From positions 62,001-126,000 of the forward strand of contig NZ_JBQHVU010000004.1 of NCBI RefSeq assembly GCF_052064335.1: 64,000 bases of DNA, in the 5' to 3' direction. Source of the stretch: Weimeria sp002480925 (GTDB lineage: Bacteria > Bacillota > Clostridia > Lachnospirales > Lachnospiraceae). Positions 1 through 9,128 of the stretch are shown here, in pieces. The notes under the pieces were generated by a model. That model was not told the DNA's origin. It saw nothing but the letters and a program-made list of their open reading frames with translations, and made no database searches. Position numbers and translations under genes: made by a program. The number at the start of each line of letters is the position of its first letter. Within the stretch, counting starts at the first letter, position 1.

Positions 1-299
1 ACCGGATCAGGAAGGCCGAGGACGATCTCGACAGTGCCCAGGCCAGAGCAAAGGATGATGCGGCAGCCATTATCAGGAAGGCCACATCCGATGCAAAGGA
101 CTTAAAGCAGAGGAGGATCGAGACTGCAAGGCAGAAAGCCCAGGAGACCATCAGTAGCGCCCGTGAGAGGGCAGCTTCCATCACACAGAAGGCTAAGGAG
201 GAGGGCGGAGCTCTTACCAGGCAGCTTAGGGACGATGCGAAGACAAAGGAAGGAAAAGCGCTTGAGCGGATATTAGAGGCCCTGACTGATGGCCGTTAG
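1..299 (+). CDS. V-type ATP synthase peripheral-stalk subunit (H/G-like), 3' part
   Basis: The 5' end lies outside the window; the last 99 residues are readable from base 3 and stop at TAG 297-299. The product is almost entirely charged and alanine-rich helix (many K, R, E, D, A), as expected for a long coiled coil. It sits directly before subunit I of a V-ATPase operon, where the peripheral-stalk subunit G/H (NtpF type) is normally encoded. In the complex this subunit pairs with subunit E to form the stator that links the catalytic head to the membrane subunit I. The assignment rests on composition and position; no catalytic motif is expected. Confidence 0.75.
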   Translation, partial: RIRKAEDDLDSAQARAKDDAAAIIRKATSDAKDLKQRRIETARQKAQETISSARERAASITQKAKEEGGALTRQLRDDAKTKEGKALERILEALTDGR

Positions 300-303
300 T
301 TGA

Positions 304-321
304 CAGGTCCAAAAGGACCTG
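304..321 (+). repeat. Intercistronic hairpin before ntpI
   Basis: CAGGTCC and GGACCTG form a perfect 7-bp stem around an AAAA loop between the H/G-like gene and ntpI, just upstream of the AAGGAGG ribosome site. There is no following T tract, so it is not an intrinsic terminator. It could tune stability or processing of the polycistronic mRNA (inference). Confidence 0.5.
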
Positions 322-342
322 CAGGAAAGGAGGTCAGACTCT

Positions 343-2403
343 ATGGCTGTGATGCCAATGAAGCGGATGACGATCATTGCGATGCGCCGCGACAGAAAAC
401 AGTTACTTGAGTTTCTTCAGAGACAGGGCACAGCAGAAATAGACACAGACACAGAAGAGGACGGCCGCTACAAAAAGATCGACGTATCGGCGCAGAAACA
501 GATCTTTGAGAAGAATATTCACTCCATGGAGGATGCCCTGGAGGTGCTTGAGCGGTTTGATCCGCAGAAGAAGGGTCTTCTCTCATCCCTTGAGGGAAGA
601 AAGACGCTCACTGTTGAGGAGTTCGGCAGGGCACTTACAAAGCGTGACGAGGTTCTTGAGACAGTCTCCTGTATCAACTCCCTTTACAGGGAATATGCCC
701 AGTCACTTGCAGCGGTCCCTAAGGCCCAGATGGACAAGGAGGCTCTTTATCCCTGGAAGGATTTCGACCTTCCGCTGGATTTTACCGGGACAAGGCTTAC
801 GACAAGCTTTATAGGGACGCTTACCGGAAGGACGAATCTTGAGGAGATCTATGTTTGTCTCGGAGAGCTGTGCGATTTTTCCGATCAGGTGGATGTAAGG
901 ATCATAAGCGCTGATGATACCAGCACGGCTGTCATGTTTACGACTCTAAGGACGCATGAGAGGGAACTGTCTGAGGTCCTGCACAGGATGAATTTCACAA
1001 AGGCTCCTTCCCAGTCAAGGGCAGTAGAGGACGGAGTGTCACTTGCTCCGGCTAAAGCTATTGAGAGAATAGATGCCCAGATGCAGAGGGCGTCTGCAAG
1101 AAGACAGCAGCTGGTCTCAGAGATAAAGGGCTATGGTGACAGAAGAGATGATATAAGACTTATCATTGATTATTTCAGAATGAGATCTGATAAGTATGAT
1201 GTTATCGGTAAGCTGAACCAGTCTGACCATGTTGTGATAATACATGGATATGTGCCTGAAGCTGACTACAGTAAGCTGTCTCGTGCGCTTGAGGCACGCT
1301 TTGATCTTGCATGTGAGTTTTGTGATCCTGCGCCGGATGAGGACGTACCGGTAAAGCTTAGGAACAATGCCTTTGCTTCTCCTGTCGAGGGAGTCGTAAA
1401 GAGCTATTCTCTTCCGGGCAAGGACGAGATAGACCCGTCAATGCCTGTGTCGCTTTTCTATTATATCTTCTTCGGACTTATGCTTTCGGATGCAGCATAT
1501 GGCATCATCATAGCAACTGTATGCGGGGTCCTTCTGAAGAAATTCAAAAACATGGAGGAGGGAATGAAAAGGACATTCCAGATGTTCTTTTACTGCGGTA
1601 TAGCTACCACGGTAGTAGGCTTCATATTCGGAAGCTTCTTCGGGGACGTCGTATCCTCGGTGGCCCAGACATTTTTCAATGTGCCGAAGGATGCAGCAGC
1701 AAGGCTGCTTCCGCCGATCTGGTTCAATCCTCTTGATGACCCTATAAAGATGCTTACCTTCTGCTTTGCAGTAGGACTTATCCATCTTTTTACAGGTCTG
1801 GGGATCCTTATGTATCAGGACATAAAGAACGGGAAGCCTCGGGATGCTGTTTATGACGGACTCTTCTGGTATATGTTTGTCGGTGGTTGTGTAGTGCTTC
1901 TTCTCTGCCTGCCTATGATAACAGGCATGCTTGGTCTTACGTTTACTCTGGGAGCAGGCGTAAAGAAGATAAGCTCTATAGTAGCGATAATTGGATTTAC
2001 AGGAATCGTTCTTTTCGCAGGAAGAGATTCGAAAAACTGGGGAAAGAGACTTGCAAAGGGACTTTACGGAGCCTACGGTATCACCTCGTATCTGTCAGAT
2101 GTGCTGTCATATTCGAGGCTTCTGGCTCTTGGTCTTGCAACCTCCGTCATCTCGTCGGTATTCAATACCATGGCAGGGATGGTAGGAGGAGCCATGCCGG
2201 TAGTGGCAGGCGTTATCATGTATGCACTTATCTTCGTGATCGGGCATATATTAAACCTTGCAATAAACGCCCTTGGCGCTTATGTGCATACAAACAGGCT
2301 CCAGTATGTGGAGTTCTTTGGAAAGTTCTATAATGGTGGCGGAAGAGAGTTCACGCCATTCGAGGAGAAGACAAAATATTACAAGGTTAAGGAGGAAATC
2401 TGA
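343..2403 (+). CDS. ntpI: V-type ATP synthase subunit I (membrane stator, subunit a)
   Basis: This is the large membrane subunit that forms the ion half-channels of the V/A-type ATPase. The 686-aa product has a soluble, partly coiled-coil N-terminal half (about residues 1-360) and a hydrophobic C-terminal half with about seven to eight membrane segments. The segment SYSRLLALGLA carries the conserved arginine (Arg592) that faces the ion-binding glutamate of the K ring. The length fits bacterial NtpI proteins. The start is chosen because AAGGAGG precedes ATG 343 by a normal distance. The gene is followed after two bases by ntpK. A proton or sodium ion could be the coupling ion; the sequence alone does not settle this. 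Confidence 0.95.
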   Translation: MAVMPMKRMTIIAMRRDRKQLLEFLQRQGTAEIDTDTEEDGRYKKIDVSAQKQIFEKNIHSMEDALEVLERFDPQKKGLLSSLEGRKTLTVEEFGRALTKRDEVLETVSCINSLYREYAQSLAAVPKAQMDKEALYPWKDFDLPLDFTGTRLTTSFIGTLTGRTNLEEIYVCLGELCDFSDQVDVRIISADDTSTAVMFTTLRTHERELSEVLHRMNFTKAPSQSRAVEDGVSLAPAKAIERIDAQMQRASARRQQLVSEIKGYGDRRDDIRLIIDYFRMRSDKYDVIGKLNQSDHVVIIHGYVPEADYSKLSRALEARFDLACEFCDPAPDEDVPVKLRNNAFASPVEGVVKSYSLPGKDEIDPSMPVSLFYYIFFGLMLSDAAYGIIIATVCGVLLKKFKNMEEGMKRTFQMFFYCGIATTVVGFIFGSFFGDVVSSVAQTFFNVPKDAAARLLPPIWFNPLDDPIKMLTFCFAVGLIHLFTGLGILMYQDIKNGKPRDAVYDGLFWYMFVGGCVVLLLCLPMITGMLGLTFTLGAGVKKISSIVAIIGFTGIVLFAGRDSKNWGKRLAKGLYGAYGITSYLSDVLSYSRLLALGLATSVISSVFNTMAGMVGGAMPVVAGVIMYALIFVIGHILNLAINALGAYVHTNRLQYVEFFGKFYNGGGREFTPFEEKTKYYKVKEEI

Positions 2404-2405
2404 CT

Positions 2406-2882
2406 ATGAGCATGGGAACAGTTTGGGCGCTCTTAGGAGCAGCATTATCAGCACTTCTTGCAGGTGCAGGTTCAGCTATCGGAGTAGGAAAGGCCGGACA
2501 GGCAGCCGCAGGAGTGATAACAGAGGATCCGTCACTTTTTTCAAAGGTCCTGATCCTTCAGCTTCTTCCAGGTACTCAGGGTATCTACGGACTTCTTATA
2601 GCATTCATTACCCTGACTAATATAGGAATAATGGGTGGCTCCGCAGACATGAGCGTTCAGAAGGGAATGCTTTACTTCGCAGCCTGCCTTCCGATGGCAG
2701 TAGTTGGCCTTATTTCTGCCATCTGCCAGGCAAAGGCTGCAGTTGCTTCTATCGGTCTTGTAGCAAAGAAGCCGGATCAGTTCGGTAAAGCAATGATCCT
2801 TCCTGCAATGGTAGAGACCTATGCGATCCTTGCGCTTCTTGTATCAATTCTTTCAATATTCGGTGTATCTGCTCTTGCATAA
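2406..2882 (+). CDS. ntpK: V-type ATP synthase subunit K (rotor-ring proteolipid)
   Basis: This is the membrane proteolipid whose ring rotates as ions pass. The 158-aa product is a duplicated hairpin with four membrane helices. The second hairpin carries the ion-binding glutamate in PAMVETYAIL (Glu137), while the equivalent place in the first hairpin reads LLPGTQGIYG with no acid, the pattern of the double-hairpin K subunit of Enterococcus hirae. The glutamine of the first hairpin and the glutamate of the second fit sodium-type rings, so sodium coupling is plausible but not proven. AAGGAGG lies upstream of ATG 2406, and the gene is packed between ntpI and ntpE. Confidence 0.95.
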   Translation: MSMGTVWALLGAALSALLAGAGSAIGVGKAGQAAAGVITEDPSLFSKVLILQLLPGTQGIYGLLIAFITLTNIGIMGGSADMSVQKGMLYFAACLPMAVVGLISAICQAKAAVASIGLVAKKPDQFGKAMILPAMVETYAILALLVSILSIFGVSALA

Positions 2883-2915
2883 ATAAAGGAGAAGCAGATA
2901 GGAGAAGGAGATCAG

Positions 2916-3506
2916 ATGACAGGATTAGACAAGATTGTAGGCGAGATCGAACAGGAGTCAAAAGACGGCGTAAATGCTATCCTTGACGAGGCCAGAAAAA
3001 AGGCCGACCAGATCACAGGAGAAGCCGAAAAGGAGATCCACGCCGCAGAAAAGAAGATAGCGGACAGGGCAGCCGCCACAGCAGCACAAGCTCTAAAGCA
3101 GGCTGATGAGGCCGGAGACATAATAAAGCGCCGCTGTCTTCTTGCTGCGAAGCAGGAGATCATCGAGGAGACTCTTCTCGCTGCAAAGAAAAAGCTCTAT
3201 GGGCTTAGCGACAGCGACTATGCTGCATTCCTTGAGAAGCTGATCATTGAAAATGCCGATCAGGGCAGAGGAGTGATCACGTTCGGCAAGGAGGATGCAG
3301 GGAGGCTGCCTGAAGGATTTGTTGACAAGGTTTCTGCCAAGCTTACTGACGGCAGGTCTGTAGCAGAGGGCAATTCAGTTGCTGATTTCGCTCATGGATT
3401 CATTCTTTCCTATGAGGGATCTTATGAGAACGTCTCTATAGATGAACTTTTTCTTGCGAAAAAGGACGAGCTTACAGACATAATAAAGGAAACCATATTT
3501 GACTGA
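2916..3506 (+). CDS. ntpE: V-type ATP synthase subunit E (peripheral stalk)
   Basis: Subunit E pairs with the G/H subunit to form the outer stalk of the ATPase. The 196-aa product has a long charged helical N-terminal half (about residues 1-90, rich in K, E, A) and a more globular C-terminal half, the usual two-part layout of this family. Length and position between the K and C subunit genes agree. AGAAGGAGA precedes ATG 2916. It has no catalytic residues, so the call rests on composition and operon order. Confidence 0.9.
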   Translation: MTGLDKIVGEIEQESKDGVNAILDEARKKADQITGEAEKEIHAAEKKIADRAAATAAQALKQADEAGDIIKRRCLLAAKQEIIEETLLAAKKKLYGLSDSDYAAFLEKLIIENADQGRGVITFGKEDAGRLPEGFVDKVSAKLTDGRSVAEGNSVADFAHGFILSYEGSYENVSIDELFLAKKDELTDIIKETIFD

Positions 3507-3526
3507 CGACTGAAGGGAGGCTTTTT

Positions 3527-4504
3527 ATGCCGGAAAAGCAATATACATATGCGGTCGCCAGGATCAGAGCAAAGGAAAATGCGCTTTTAAACGATGCCTT
3601 TATGGAACAGCTGATCGGCGCTGCATCTGAAAGGGAGGCCCTGTCTCTTCTGTCCGAGAAGGGCTGGAAGGGCAGGAACAATGGGGCAGGAGAGTCAGTA
3701 CAGGATATCCTCTCCTATGAGGAGGAAAAGACCTTCGATACAGTCCTTTCAATGGTCGATGATCCGCATGCCTTTGATGTATTCCTGCTGAAGAGGGATT
3801 ATCACAATCTGAAGGCCGCGATAAAGCTTACAGTTTCATCAGGTCAGATAGATGATATCTTTGTTGAGGGAGGAACGATCCCAGTTGAAAGGATAAGGAC
3901 AGCAGTTTCACAACAGGATTTTTCTTCCCTGCCGGATGCCATGGCAGAGGCAGGAAAGGAAGCAACCGACGAGCTTTTGCATTCGAGAGACGGACAGGCC
4001 TGTGATGTGATAATAGACAGGGCGTCTCTTCGTGCCATAAGAGAGGCAGCCCGATCAGATCACAATTCCCTTATCAGAAGGTACGGAGAGCTTACGGTCG
4101 CCCTTTCTGATATAAAGACAGCTGTCAGGGGAGCTGATATCGCTAAGGATATGACCTTTTATTCAAGGGCGCTTGCAGAGTGCGATACGATCGATATAAA
4201 AAGACTCTCGGAGGCAGCATGTCTGGGACGGGACAGGATATATGACTATCTGGAAAACACCAGATATAAGGATGCTGTCGAAAAGCTTAAAAGATCATTC
4301 TTCGCATTTGAGAAATGGTGTAACGATTCGCTGATGGATTCGATAAGGACAGAGCTTTATCATCCGTTTACGATCGGACCTCTTGCAGCATATATACTTG
4401 CAAGGATGTCTGAGATCAGCAATGTCCGTATCATCCTTACCGGAAAGGAAAATGATCTGCCTGATACGATGATCAGGGAAAGGATAAGTAAAACTTATGT
4501 ATAA
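3527..4504 (+). CDS. ntpC: V-type ATP synthase subunit C (central-stalk base)
   Basis: Subunit C (eukaryotic subunit d) is the funnel-shaped socket that couples the central shaft to the K ring. The 325-aa product is soluble and mostly helical, with the typical NtpC opening of YAVARIRAKENALL and conserved segments built around arginines and tyrosines. Length fits the family. A GGGAGG ribosome site lies before ATG 3527. The gene overlaps the next one (subunit F) by eight bases, which suggests coupled translation. Confidence 0.93.
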   Translation: MPEKQYTYAVARIRAKENALLNDAFMEQLIGAASEREALSLLSEKGWKGRNNGAGESVQDILSYEEEKTFDTVLSMVDDPHAFDVFLLKRDYHNLKAAIKLTVSSGQIDDIFVEGGTIPVERIRTAVSQQDFSSLPDAMAEAGKEATDELLHSRDGQACDVIIDRASLRAIREAARSDHNSLIRRYGELTVALSDIKTAVRGADIAKDMTFYSRALAECDTIDIKRLSEAACLGRDRIYDYLENTRYKDAVEKLKRSFFAFEKWCNDSLMDSIRTELYHPFTIGPLAAYILARMSEISNVRIILTGKENDLPDTMIRERISKTYV

Positions 4505-4814
4505 GATCGCAGTAATGGGTGACTGGGACTCGATCTACGGATTCGGAGCCCTTGGCTTCGAGACTTTCCCGGTCACGGATCCCAGGTCAGCCGAGAAGAT
4601 ACTTCGTGACCTTGCAGAGAAACAGACCGCAGTAATATACGTCACGGAGGCGCTGGCAAAACAGATAGACAGAACAATCGCCTCCTATGCCACGAGGCCA
4701 CTTCCTGCTATAATCCTGATCCCCGGAGCAAGCGGAAATACCGGGGAAGGGATGCTTGCAGTGAAAAGAAGCGTGGAACAGGCAGTTGGAAGCGACATTG
4801 TTTTTGGTAGTTAA
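4497..4814 (+). CDS. ntpG: V-type ATP synthase subunit F (central-stalk regulator)
   Basis: Subunit F binds subunit D in the central shaft and modulates ATPase activity. The product is 105 aa and starts MYKIAVMGD, followed by a Rossmann-like alternation with a conserved GFG at residues 19-21, as in the family. Its start codon overlaps the end of the subunit C gene, and it ends just before the catalytic A subunit gene. The gene is named ntpG in the Enterococcus scheme and subunit F in the V/A-ATPase scheme. Confidence 0.92.
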   Translation: MYKIAVMGDWDSIYGFGALGFETFPVTDPRSAEKILRDLAEKQTAVIYVTEALAKQIDRTIASYATRPLPAIILIPGASGNTGEGMLAVKRSVEQAVGSDIVFGS

Positions 4815-4825
4815 GAGGTGACCAT

Positions 4826-6601
4826 ATGAGTTTAGGAACAATTAAAAAAGTAGCCGGGCCTCTTGTCATTGCTGAGGGTATGCGTGAAGCGAATATGTTT
4901 GATGTGGTCCGCGTATCTGAGCAGAGACTTATCGGTGAGATCATCGAGATGCGCGGAGGAGAAGCGAGTATCCAGGTATATGAGGAGACCAGTGGACTTG
5001 GACCGGGAGAGCCAGTCGAATCGACAGGTGAGCCGATGAGCGTCGAGCTTGGACCAGGTCTTATAGGAAATATATACGATGGTATAGAGCGTCCTCTGGA
5101 AGAGATAATGAAGGTTACCGGTAGCAACAACCTGAAGCGTGGAGTCGAGGTTCCTGCACTCCCGAGGGATAAGATCTGGCATTTCGTTCCTGTCATGTCC
5201 CAGGGCGATCAGGTAGAGGCCGGAGATATAATAGGAACTGTCAGGGAGACCGATGTGGTAACCCAGAGGATAATGGTTCCCTTCGGTATCTCTGGAAGGA
5301 TCAGCTCGATAAAGGAAGGCGACTTCAAGGTAACTGACACTGTAGCAGTCATAACAGATAATGATGGAAAGGATCATACTGTTGCGATGCTCCAGAAATG
5401 GCCTGTAAGAAAGGAAAGACCATATAAACAGAAACTTTCTCCTGACAGACCTCTTATTACAGGGCAGCGTGTTATAGATACGCTTTTCCCTATAGCAAAG
5501 GGTGGAGTTGCCGCAGTTCCAGGACCATTCGGCTCAGGTAAGACTGTCGTACAGCATCAGCTGGCCAAGTGGGCGGATGCAGACATAGTGGTCTATATAG
5601 GATGTGGTGAGCGTGGAAATGAGATGACAGATGTTCTTAACGAGTTCCCAACCCTTAAGGATCCTAAGACCGGACATTCTCTTATGGAAAGGACTGTCCT
5701 GATAGCCAATACATCGGATATGCCGGTTGCAGCCCGTGAGGCATCTATATATACAGGTATCACTATAGCTGAGTATTTCCGTGATATGGGATATTCAGTG
5801 GCACTGATGGCTGACTCGACAAGTCGTTGGGCAGAGGCCCTCCGTGAGATGAGCGGACGACTTGAGGAGATGCCTGGTGAGGAGGGCTATCCGGCTTATC
5901 TTGGAAGCCGTCTGGCACAGTTTTATGAAAGAGCAGGCCATGTCAAGTGTCTGGGAAGTGATGACAGGGATGGAGCGCTCTCGGTTATCGGAGCAGTTTC
6001 TCCGGCAGGTGGTGATATATCAGAGCCGGTCACTCAGGCAACTCTTCGAATAGTAAAGGTCTTCTGGTCGCTGGATGCTAATCTGGCTTACCAGAGACAT
6101 TTCCCGGCTATTAACTGGCTGACATCATACTCGCTTTATCTCGATAGTCTCGGCAAATGGTTCGACGGCAATGTTTCATCTGACTGGATGGAGCTTCGTG
6201 GAAGACTTATGAGCATACTTTCAGATGAGAGCAAGCTGAATGAGATGGTCCAGCTTGTCGGAATGGATTCCCTTTCGGCTCCTGACCGTCTGAAGATGGA
6301 GGCTGCAAGAAGTATCCGTGAGGATTTCCTTCATCAGGATGCCTTCCATGAGGTCGATACCTTCTCATCTCTTAAAAAGCAGCTTATGATGATGGAGCTT
6401 GTTCTTTCATATTATGACAGGTCGATAGAGGCTCTTGATTCGGGAGCATCCCTTAATGATCTGGTAGCACTTCCGGTAAGAGAGGAAATAGGAAGATTCA
6501 AGTATACCCCTGAGAAGGATCTGAAGGAAAGATTCGACCAGATCTCTGATCAGCTTGACAGAGAGATCCATCAAGCAGCAGCAAAAAAGGAGGACTTCTA
6601 A
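4826..6601 (+). CDS. ntpA: V-type ATP synthase catalytic subunit A
   Basis: The catalytic A subunit hydrolyses or synthesises ATP in the A3B3 head. The 591-aa product has the beta-barrel N-terminal domain, the extra bulge domain (about residues 70-190) that separates A subunits from F-type beta subunits, a P-loop GPFGSGKT with Lys239, and the catalytic glutamate in GERGNE (Glu262). Length is the usual one. GAGGTGACCAT leads into ATG 4826. Subunit B follows with the stop TAA immediately before its ATG, so the two head subunits are translated as a pair. Confidence 0.97.
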   Translation: MSLGTIKKVAGPLVIAEGMREANMFDVVRVSEQRLIGEIIEMRGGEASIQVYEETSGLGPGEPVESTGEPMSVELGPGLIGNIYDGIERPLEEIMKVTGSNNLKRGVEVPALPRDKIWHFVPVMSQGDQVEAGDIIGTVRETDVVTQRIMVPFGISGRISSIKEGDFKVTDTVAVITDNDGKDHTVAMLQKWPVRKERPYKQKLSPDRPLITGQRVIDTLFPIAKGGVAAVPGPFGSGKTVVQHQLAKWADADIVVYIGCGERGNEMTDVLNEFPTLKDPKTGHSLMERTVLIANTSDMPVAAREASIYTGITIAEYFRDMGYSVALMADSTSRWAEALREMSGRLEEMPGEEGYPAYLGSRLAQFYERAGHVKCLGSDDRDGALSVIGAVSPAGGDISEPVTQATLRIVKVFWSLDANLAYQRHFPAINWLTSYSLYLDSLGKWFDGNVSSDWMELRGRLMSILSDESKLNEMVQLVGMDSLSAPDRLKMEAARSIREDFLHQDAFHEVDTFSSLKKQLMMMELVLSYYDRSIEALDSGASLNDLVALPVREEIGRFKYTPEKDLKERFDQISDQLDREIHQAAAKKEDF

Positions 6602-7984
6602 ATGCCTAGAGAATACAGAACTATACAGGAAGTCTCCGGCCCTCTTATGCTCGTAAGGGGCGTCAGTGATGTCACATATGATGAGCTCGGAGAGCTTACT
6701 CTTGAAAACGGAGAAAAGCGTCGCTGCAAGGTTTTGGAGATCGACGGTGGAAATGCACTTGTCCAGTTGTTCGAGCCTTCGACAGGGATCAATCTGGATA
6801 CCTCATCAGTAAGGTTTCTGGGTCGTCCTATGGAGCTTGGAGTTTCAGAGGATATGCTGGGACGTGTATTTGACGGTCTTGGCCGTCCTATAGATGGGGG
6901 ACCTGAGATCCTTCCTGATGAGAGAAGGGATATCAACGGACTTCCTATGAATCCTGCCGCAAGAGCATATCCTGAGGAATTCATCGAGACAGGCATATCT
7001 GCTATCGACGGACTGAATACTCTTGTACGTGGACAGAAGCTGCCTATCTTCTCAGCATCGGGACTGCCTCATTCACAGCTTGCGGCTCAGATAGCCCGTC
7101 AGGCAAAGGTAAGAGGAACAGACGAGCCGTTTGCAGTTGTATTCGCTGCAATGGGTATTACATTTGAGGAGGCTCACTATTTCCAGGAGTCATTCAGGGA
7201 ATCGGGGGCTATAGACAGGACTGTCCTGTTCGTAAACCTTGCAAACGATCCTGCTGTGGAGCGAATAGCTACCCCTAGAATGGCTCTTACCGCTGCTGAG
7301 TATCTGGCATTCGAGAAAAATATGCATGTACTCGTGATAATGACAGATATCACTAACTATGCTGATGCACTCCGTGAGATATCGGCTGCCCGTAAGGAGG
7401 TCCCTGGACGCCGTGGATATCCTGGATACATGTATACTGACCTTGCTACCCTCTATGAGAGAGCAGGACGGCAGAAGGGAAAGAAGGGCTCTATAACTAT
7501 GATCCCTATACTTACCATGCCAGAGGATGACAAGACTCATCCTATTCCTGACCTTACAGGATATATAACAGAGGGACAGATCATCCTGTCAAGAGAGCTT
7601 TACCAGAAGGGCATAAAGCCTCCTATAGATGTGCTCCCTTCTCTTTCGAGACTTAAGGACAAGGGAATTGGAGAGGGAAAGACAAGAGCGGATCATGCCA
7701 ATACGATGAACCAGCTTTTTGCTGCCTATGCCCGGGGCAAGGACGCAAAGGAGCTTATGATCATCTTAGGAGAGGCGGCCCTTACCGATATAGACAAGCT
7801 CTATGCCAGATTTGCAGATGAATTCGAGCAGAAATATGTAAATCAGGGCTATACCACAGACCGTTCGATCGAGGAAACCCTTGATATAGGCTGGGAGCTG
7901 CTGCGCATCCTGCCTCGCTCAGAGTTGAAGAGGATAAAGGATGAGTTTTTGGATGAGTATTATGAGGTTAGAGGTGTGAGGTGA
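6602..7984 (+). CDS. ntpB: V-type ATP synthase non-catalytic subunit B
   Basis: Subunit B alternates with A in the head and donates the arginine finger. The 460-aa product lacks a true P-loop, as it should; the equivalent region reads SASGLPHSQL. The arginine finger is Arg350 in PSLSRLKDKG, the same number as in Enterococcus hirae NtpB. AAAAAGGAGG lies before ATG 6602. A small hairpin and 34 bases separate it from subunit D, the widest gap in the second half of the operon. Confidence 0.97.
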   Translation: MPREYRTIQEVSGPLMLVRGVSDVTYDELGELTLENGEKRRCKVLEIDGGNALVQLFEPSTGINLDTSSVRFLGRPMELGVSEDMLGRVFDGLGRPIDGGPEILPDERRDINGLPMNPAARAYPEEFIETGISAIDGLNTLVRGQKLPIFSASGLPHSQLAAQIARQAKVRGTDEPFAVVFAAMGITFEEAHYFQESFRESGAIDRTVLFVNLANDPAVERIATPRMALTAAEYLAFEKNMHVLVIMTDITNYADALREISAARKEVPGRRGYPGYMYTDLATLYERAGRQKGKKGSITMIPILTMPEDDKTHPIPDLTGYITEGQIILSRELYQKGIKPPIDVLPSLSRLKDKGIGEGKTRADHANTMNQLFAAYARGKDAKELMIILGEAALTDIDKLYARFADEFEQKYVNQGYTTDRSIEETLDIGWELLRILPRSELKRIKDEFLDEYYEVRGVR

Positions 7985-7985
7985 G

Positions 7986-8000
7986 AGGGGTGTAACCCCT
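7986..8000 (+). repeat. Small hairpin between ntpB and ntpD
   Basis: AGGGGT and ACCCCT form a 6-bp stem around GTA, right after the ntpB stop and before the AAAGGAG ribosome site of ntpD. No T tract follows. The GGGGT/ACCCC composition resembles the larger spacers at 12568 and 20474. Confidence 0.45.
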
Positions 8001-8018
8001 AGAAAGAAAGGAGTCCCT

Positions 8019-8702
8019 ATGGCTGCTTCACATGTCAATCCTACCAGAATGGAGCTTACCCGTCAGAAGAAGAAGCTCCAGACCGCGCTAAAGGGCCACA
8101 AGCTATTAAAGGACAAGCGCGACGAGCTCATGCGTAGATTTTTAGAGCTAGTGCGTGAGGACAAGGCCCTGCGCGAGGAGGTAGAGGAAGAGATAAAAAT
8201 GGCCAACATGAGCTTCGTGCTTGCCGGAAGCCAGATGTCAAAGGAAGCGGTTTCTGTGGCTTTTATGGCACCAAAGCAGGAAGTGACTGTCGATGTGTCG
8301 ACCAAAAATGTAATGAGTGTAGATATACCTGTATTTGAGACCTCGTTTCGAGGGAGCAGTGAGGGGGATTTTTATCCCTATGGATTTGCTTTTACCTCGG
8401 CTGATCTCGACTGTGGTGTAGAGAAGCTCTCGCTCCTTCTGCCTAAGCTAATAAGACTTGCAGAAAGCGAGAAGTCCTGTCAGCTGATGGCTGCCGAGAT
8501 AGAGAAGACAAGGAGAAGAGTAAATGCGCTTGAGCACGTACTTATCCCCGAGACTCAGGAAAATATCAGATATATCACAATGAAGCTTGATGAAAATGAG
8601 AGATCTTCACAGGTACGCCTGATGAAGGTCAAGGATATGATGCTTGAGGAGGCCCATCACTACAAGGAAAAGAGAGATGCTCTTCCTCTTAAGGATCAGT
8701 AA
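8019..8702 (+). CDS. ntpD: V-type ATP synthase subunit D (central shaft)
   Basis: Subunit D forms the rotating coiled-coil axle inside the A3B3 head. The 227-aa product has the family start with NPTRMELTRQKKKL, a long N-terminal helix, a short middle region, and a C-terminal helix with RRVNALEHVLIPE, which is highly conserved in NtpD/AtpD. It is the last gene of the ATPase operon. An AAAGGAG site precedes ATG 8019. Downstream there is an imperfect inverted repeat (8728-8774) before the converging CarD operon. Confidence 0.96.
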   Translation: MAASHVNPTRMELTRQKKKLQTALKGHKLLKDKRDELMRRFLELVREDKALREEVEEEIKMANMSFVLAGSQMSKEAVSVAFMAPKQEVTVDVSTKNVMSVDIPVFETSFRGSSEGDFYPYGFAFTSADLDCGVEKLSLLLPKLIRLAESEKSCQLMAAEIEKTRRRVNALEHVLIPETQENIRYITMKLDENERSSQVRLMKVKDMMLEEAHHYKEKRDALPLKDQ

Positions 8703-8727
8703 AGACAAGGCTTCCCCAGGTCTCTGT

Positions 8728-8774
8728 CGTCTTCGCTTCGGAACATTTTTGTTTTATTAGTTCGGAAGAAGACG
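8728..8774. repeat. Imperfect inverted repeat after ntpD
   Basis: CGTCTTC (8728-8734) pairs with GAAGACG (8768-8774) and GAAC (8741-8744) with GTTC (8760-8763), giving a long interrupted hairpin at the end of the ATPase operon. There is no T tract directly downstream on the + strand, so any termination role is uncertain. Confidence 0.4.
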
Positions 8775-8799
8775 GTTAAGGTAGAGGAAGACTTATAAA

Positions 8800-8829
8800 A
8801 AACTCCCTCCGGTATTCCGGAGGGAGTTT
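8800..8829 (-). terminator. Intrinsic terminator of the CarD operon
   Basis: AAACTCCCTCCGG and CCGGAGGGAGTTT form a perfect 13-bp stem around a 4-base loop. Read on the minus strand it follows the stop codon of the 98-aa gene and runs into six T residues, a classic rho-independent terminator. On the + strand the T run is short, so it may also stop read-through from the ATPase operon, less efficiently. Confidence 0.88.
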
Positions 8830-8831
8830 AA

Positions 8832-9128
8832 TTATGATTTTGTCCCGGAGATAAACAGGTCCTTCATCTGGCTGTCATATCTCTCATCAGGCTCGTAACG
8901 CTTGAGAAGGTAGATAAGGTAGTCGCCATCAGGATCGACTTCGCTATCTGAGAGAAAGTCCTGAACTCTTTTATACAGCTCGGACGGAGAGAGATCACCG
9001 TTAAGTCCGGGAGATGATCTTTTCTCCAAAAGCCCGCAGGCGTAATAGTATTCGTAATTGCCCGTAAGGATGGAGGTGCGCTTGCTAAGCTTTAAGTCGA
9101 CGCTTGAGACCGCGAGTGATGCGATCAT
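8832..9128 (-). CDS. Unknown 98-aa protein coupled to CarD
   Basis: I do not recognise this protein. It is 98 aa, soluble, with no signal peptide or membrane segment; the C-terminal half is acidic and has a run of tyrosines and leucines around DYLIYLLKRY. Its start codon overlaps the stop of the CarD-like gene (ATGA overlap), and it ends at a strong terminator, so it is certainly co-transcribed and probably translationally coupled with the CarD regulator. That arrangement suggests a partner or modulator of CarD, which is inference only. Confidence 0.7.
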   Translation of the reverse strand: MIASLAVSSVDLKLSKRTSILTGNYEYYYACGLLEKRSSPGLNGDLSPSELYKRVQDFLSDSEVDPDGDYLIYLLKRYEPDERYDSQMKDLFISGTKS

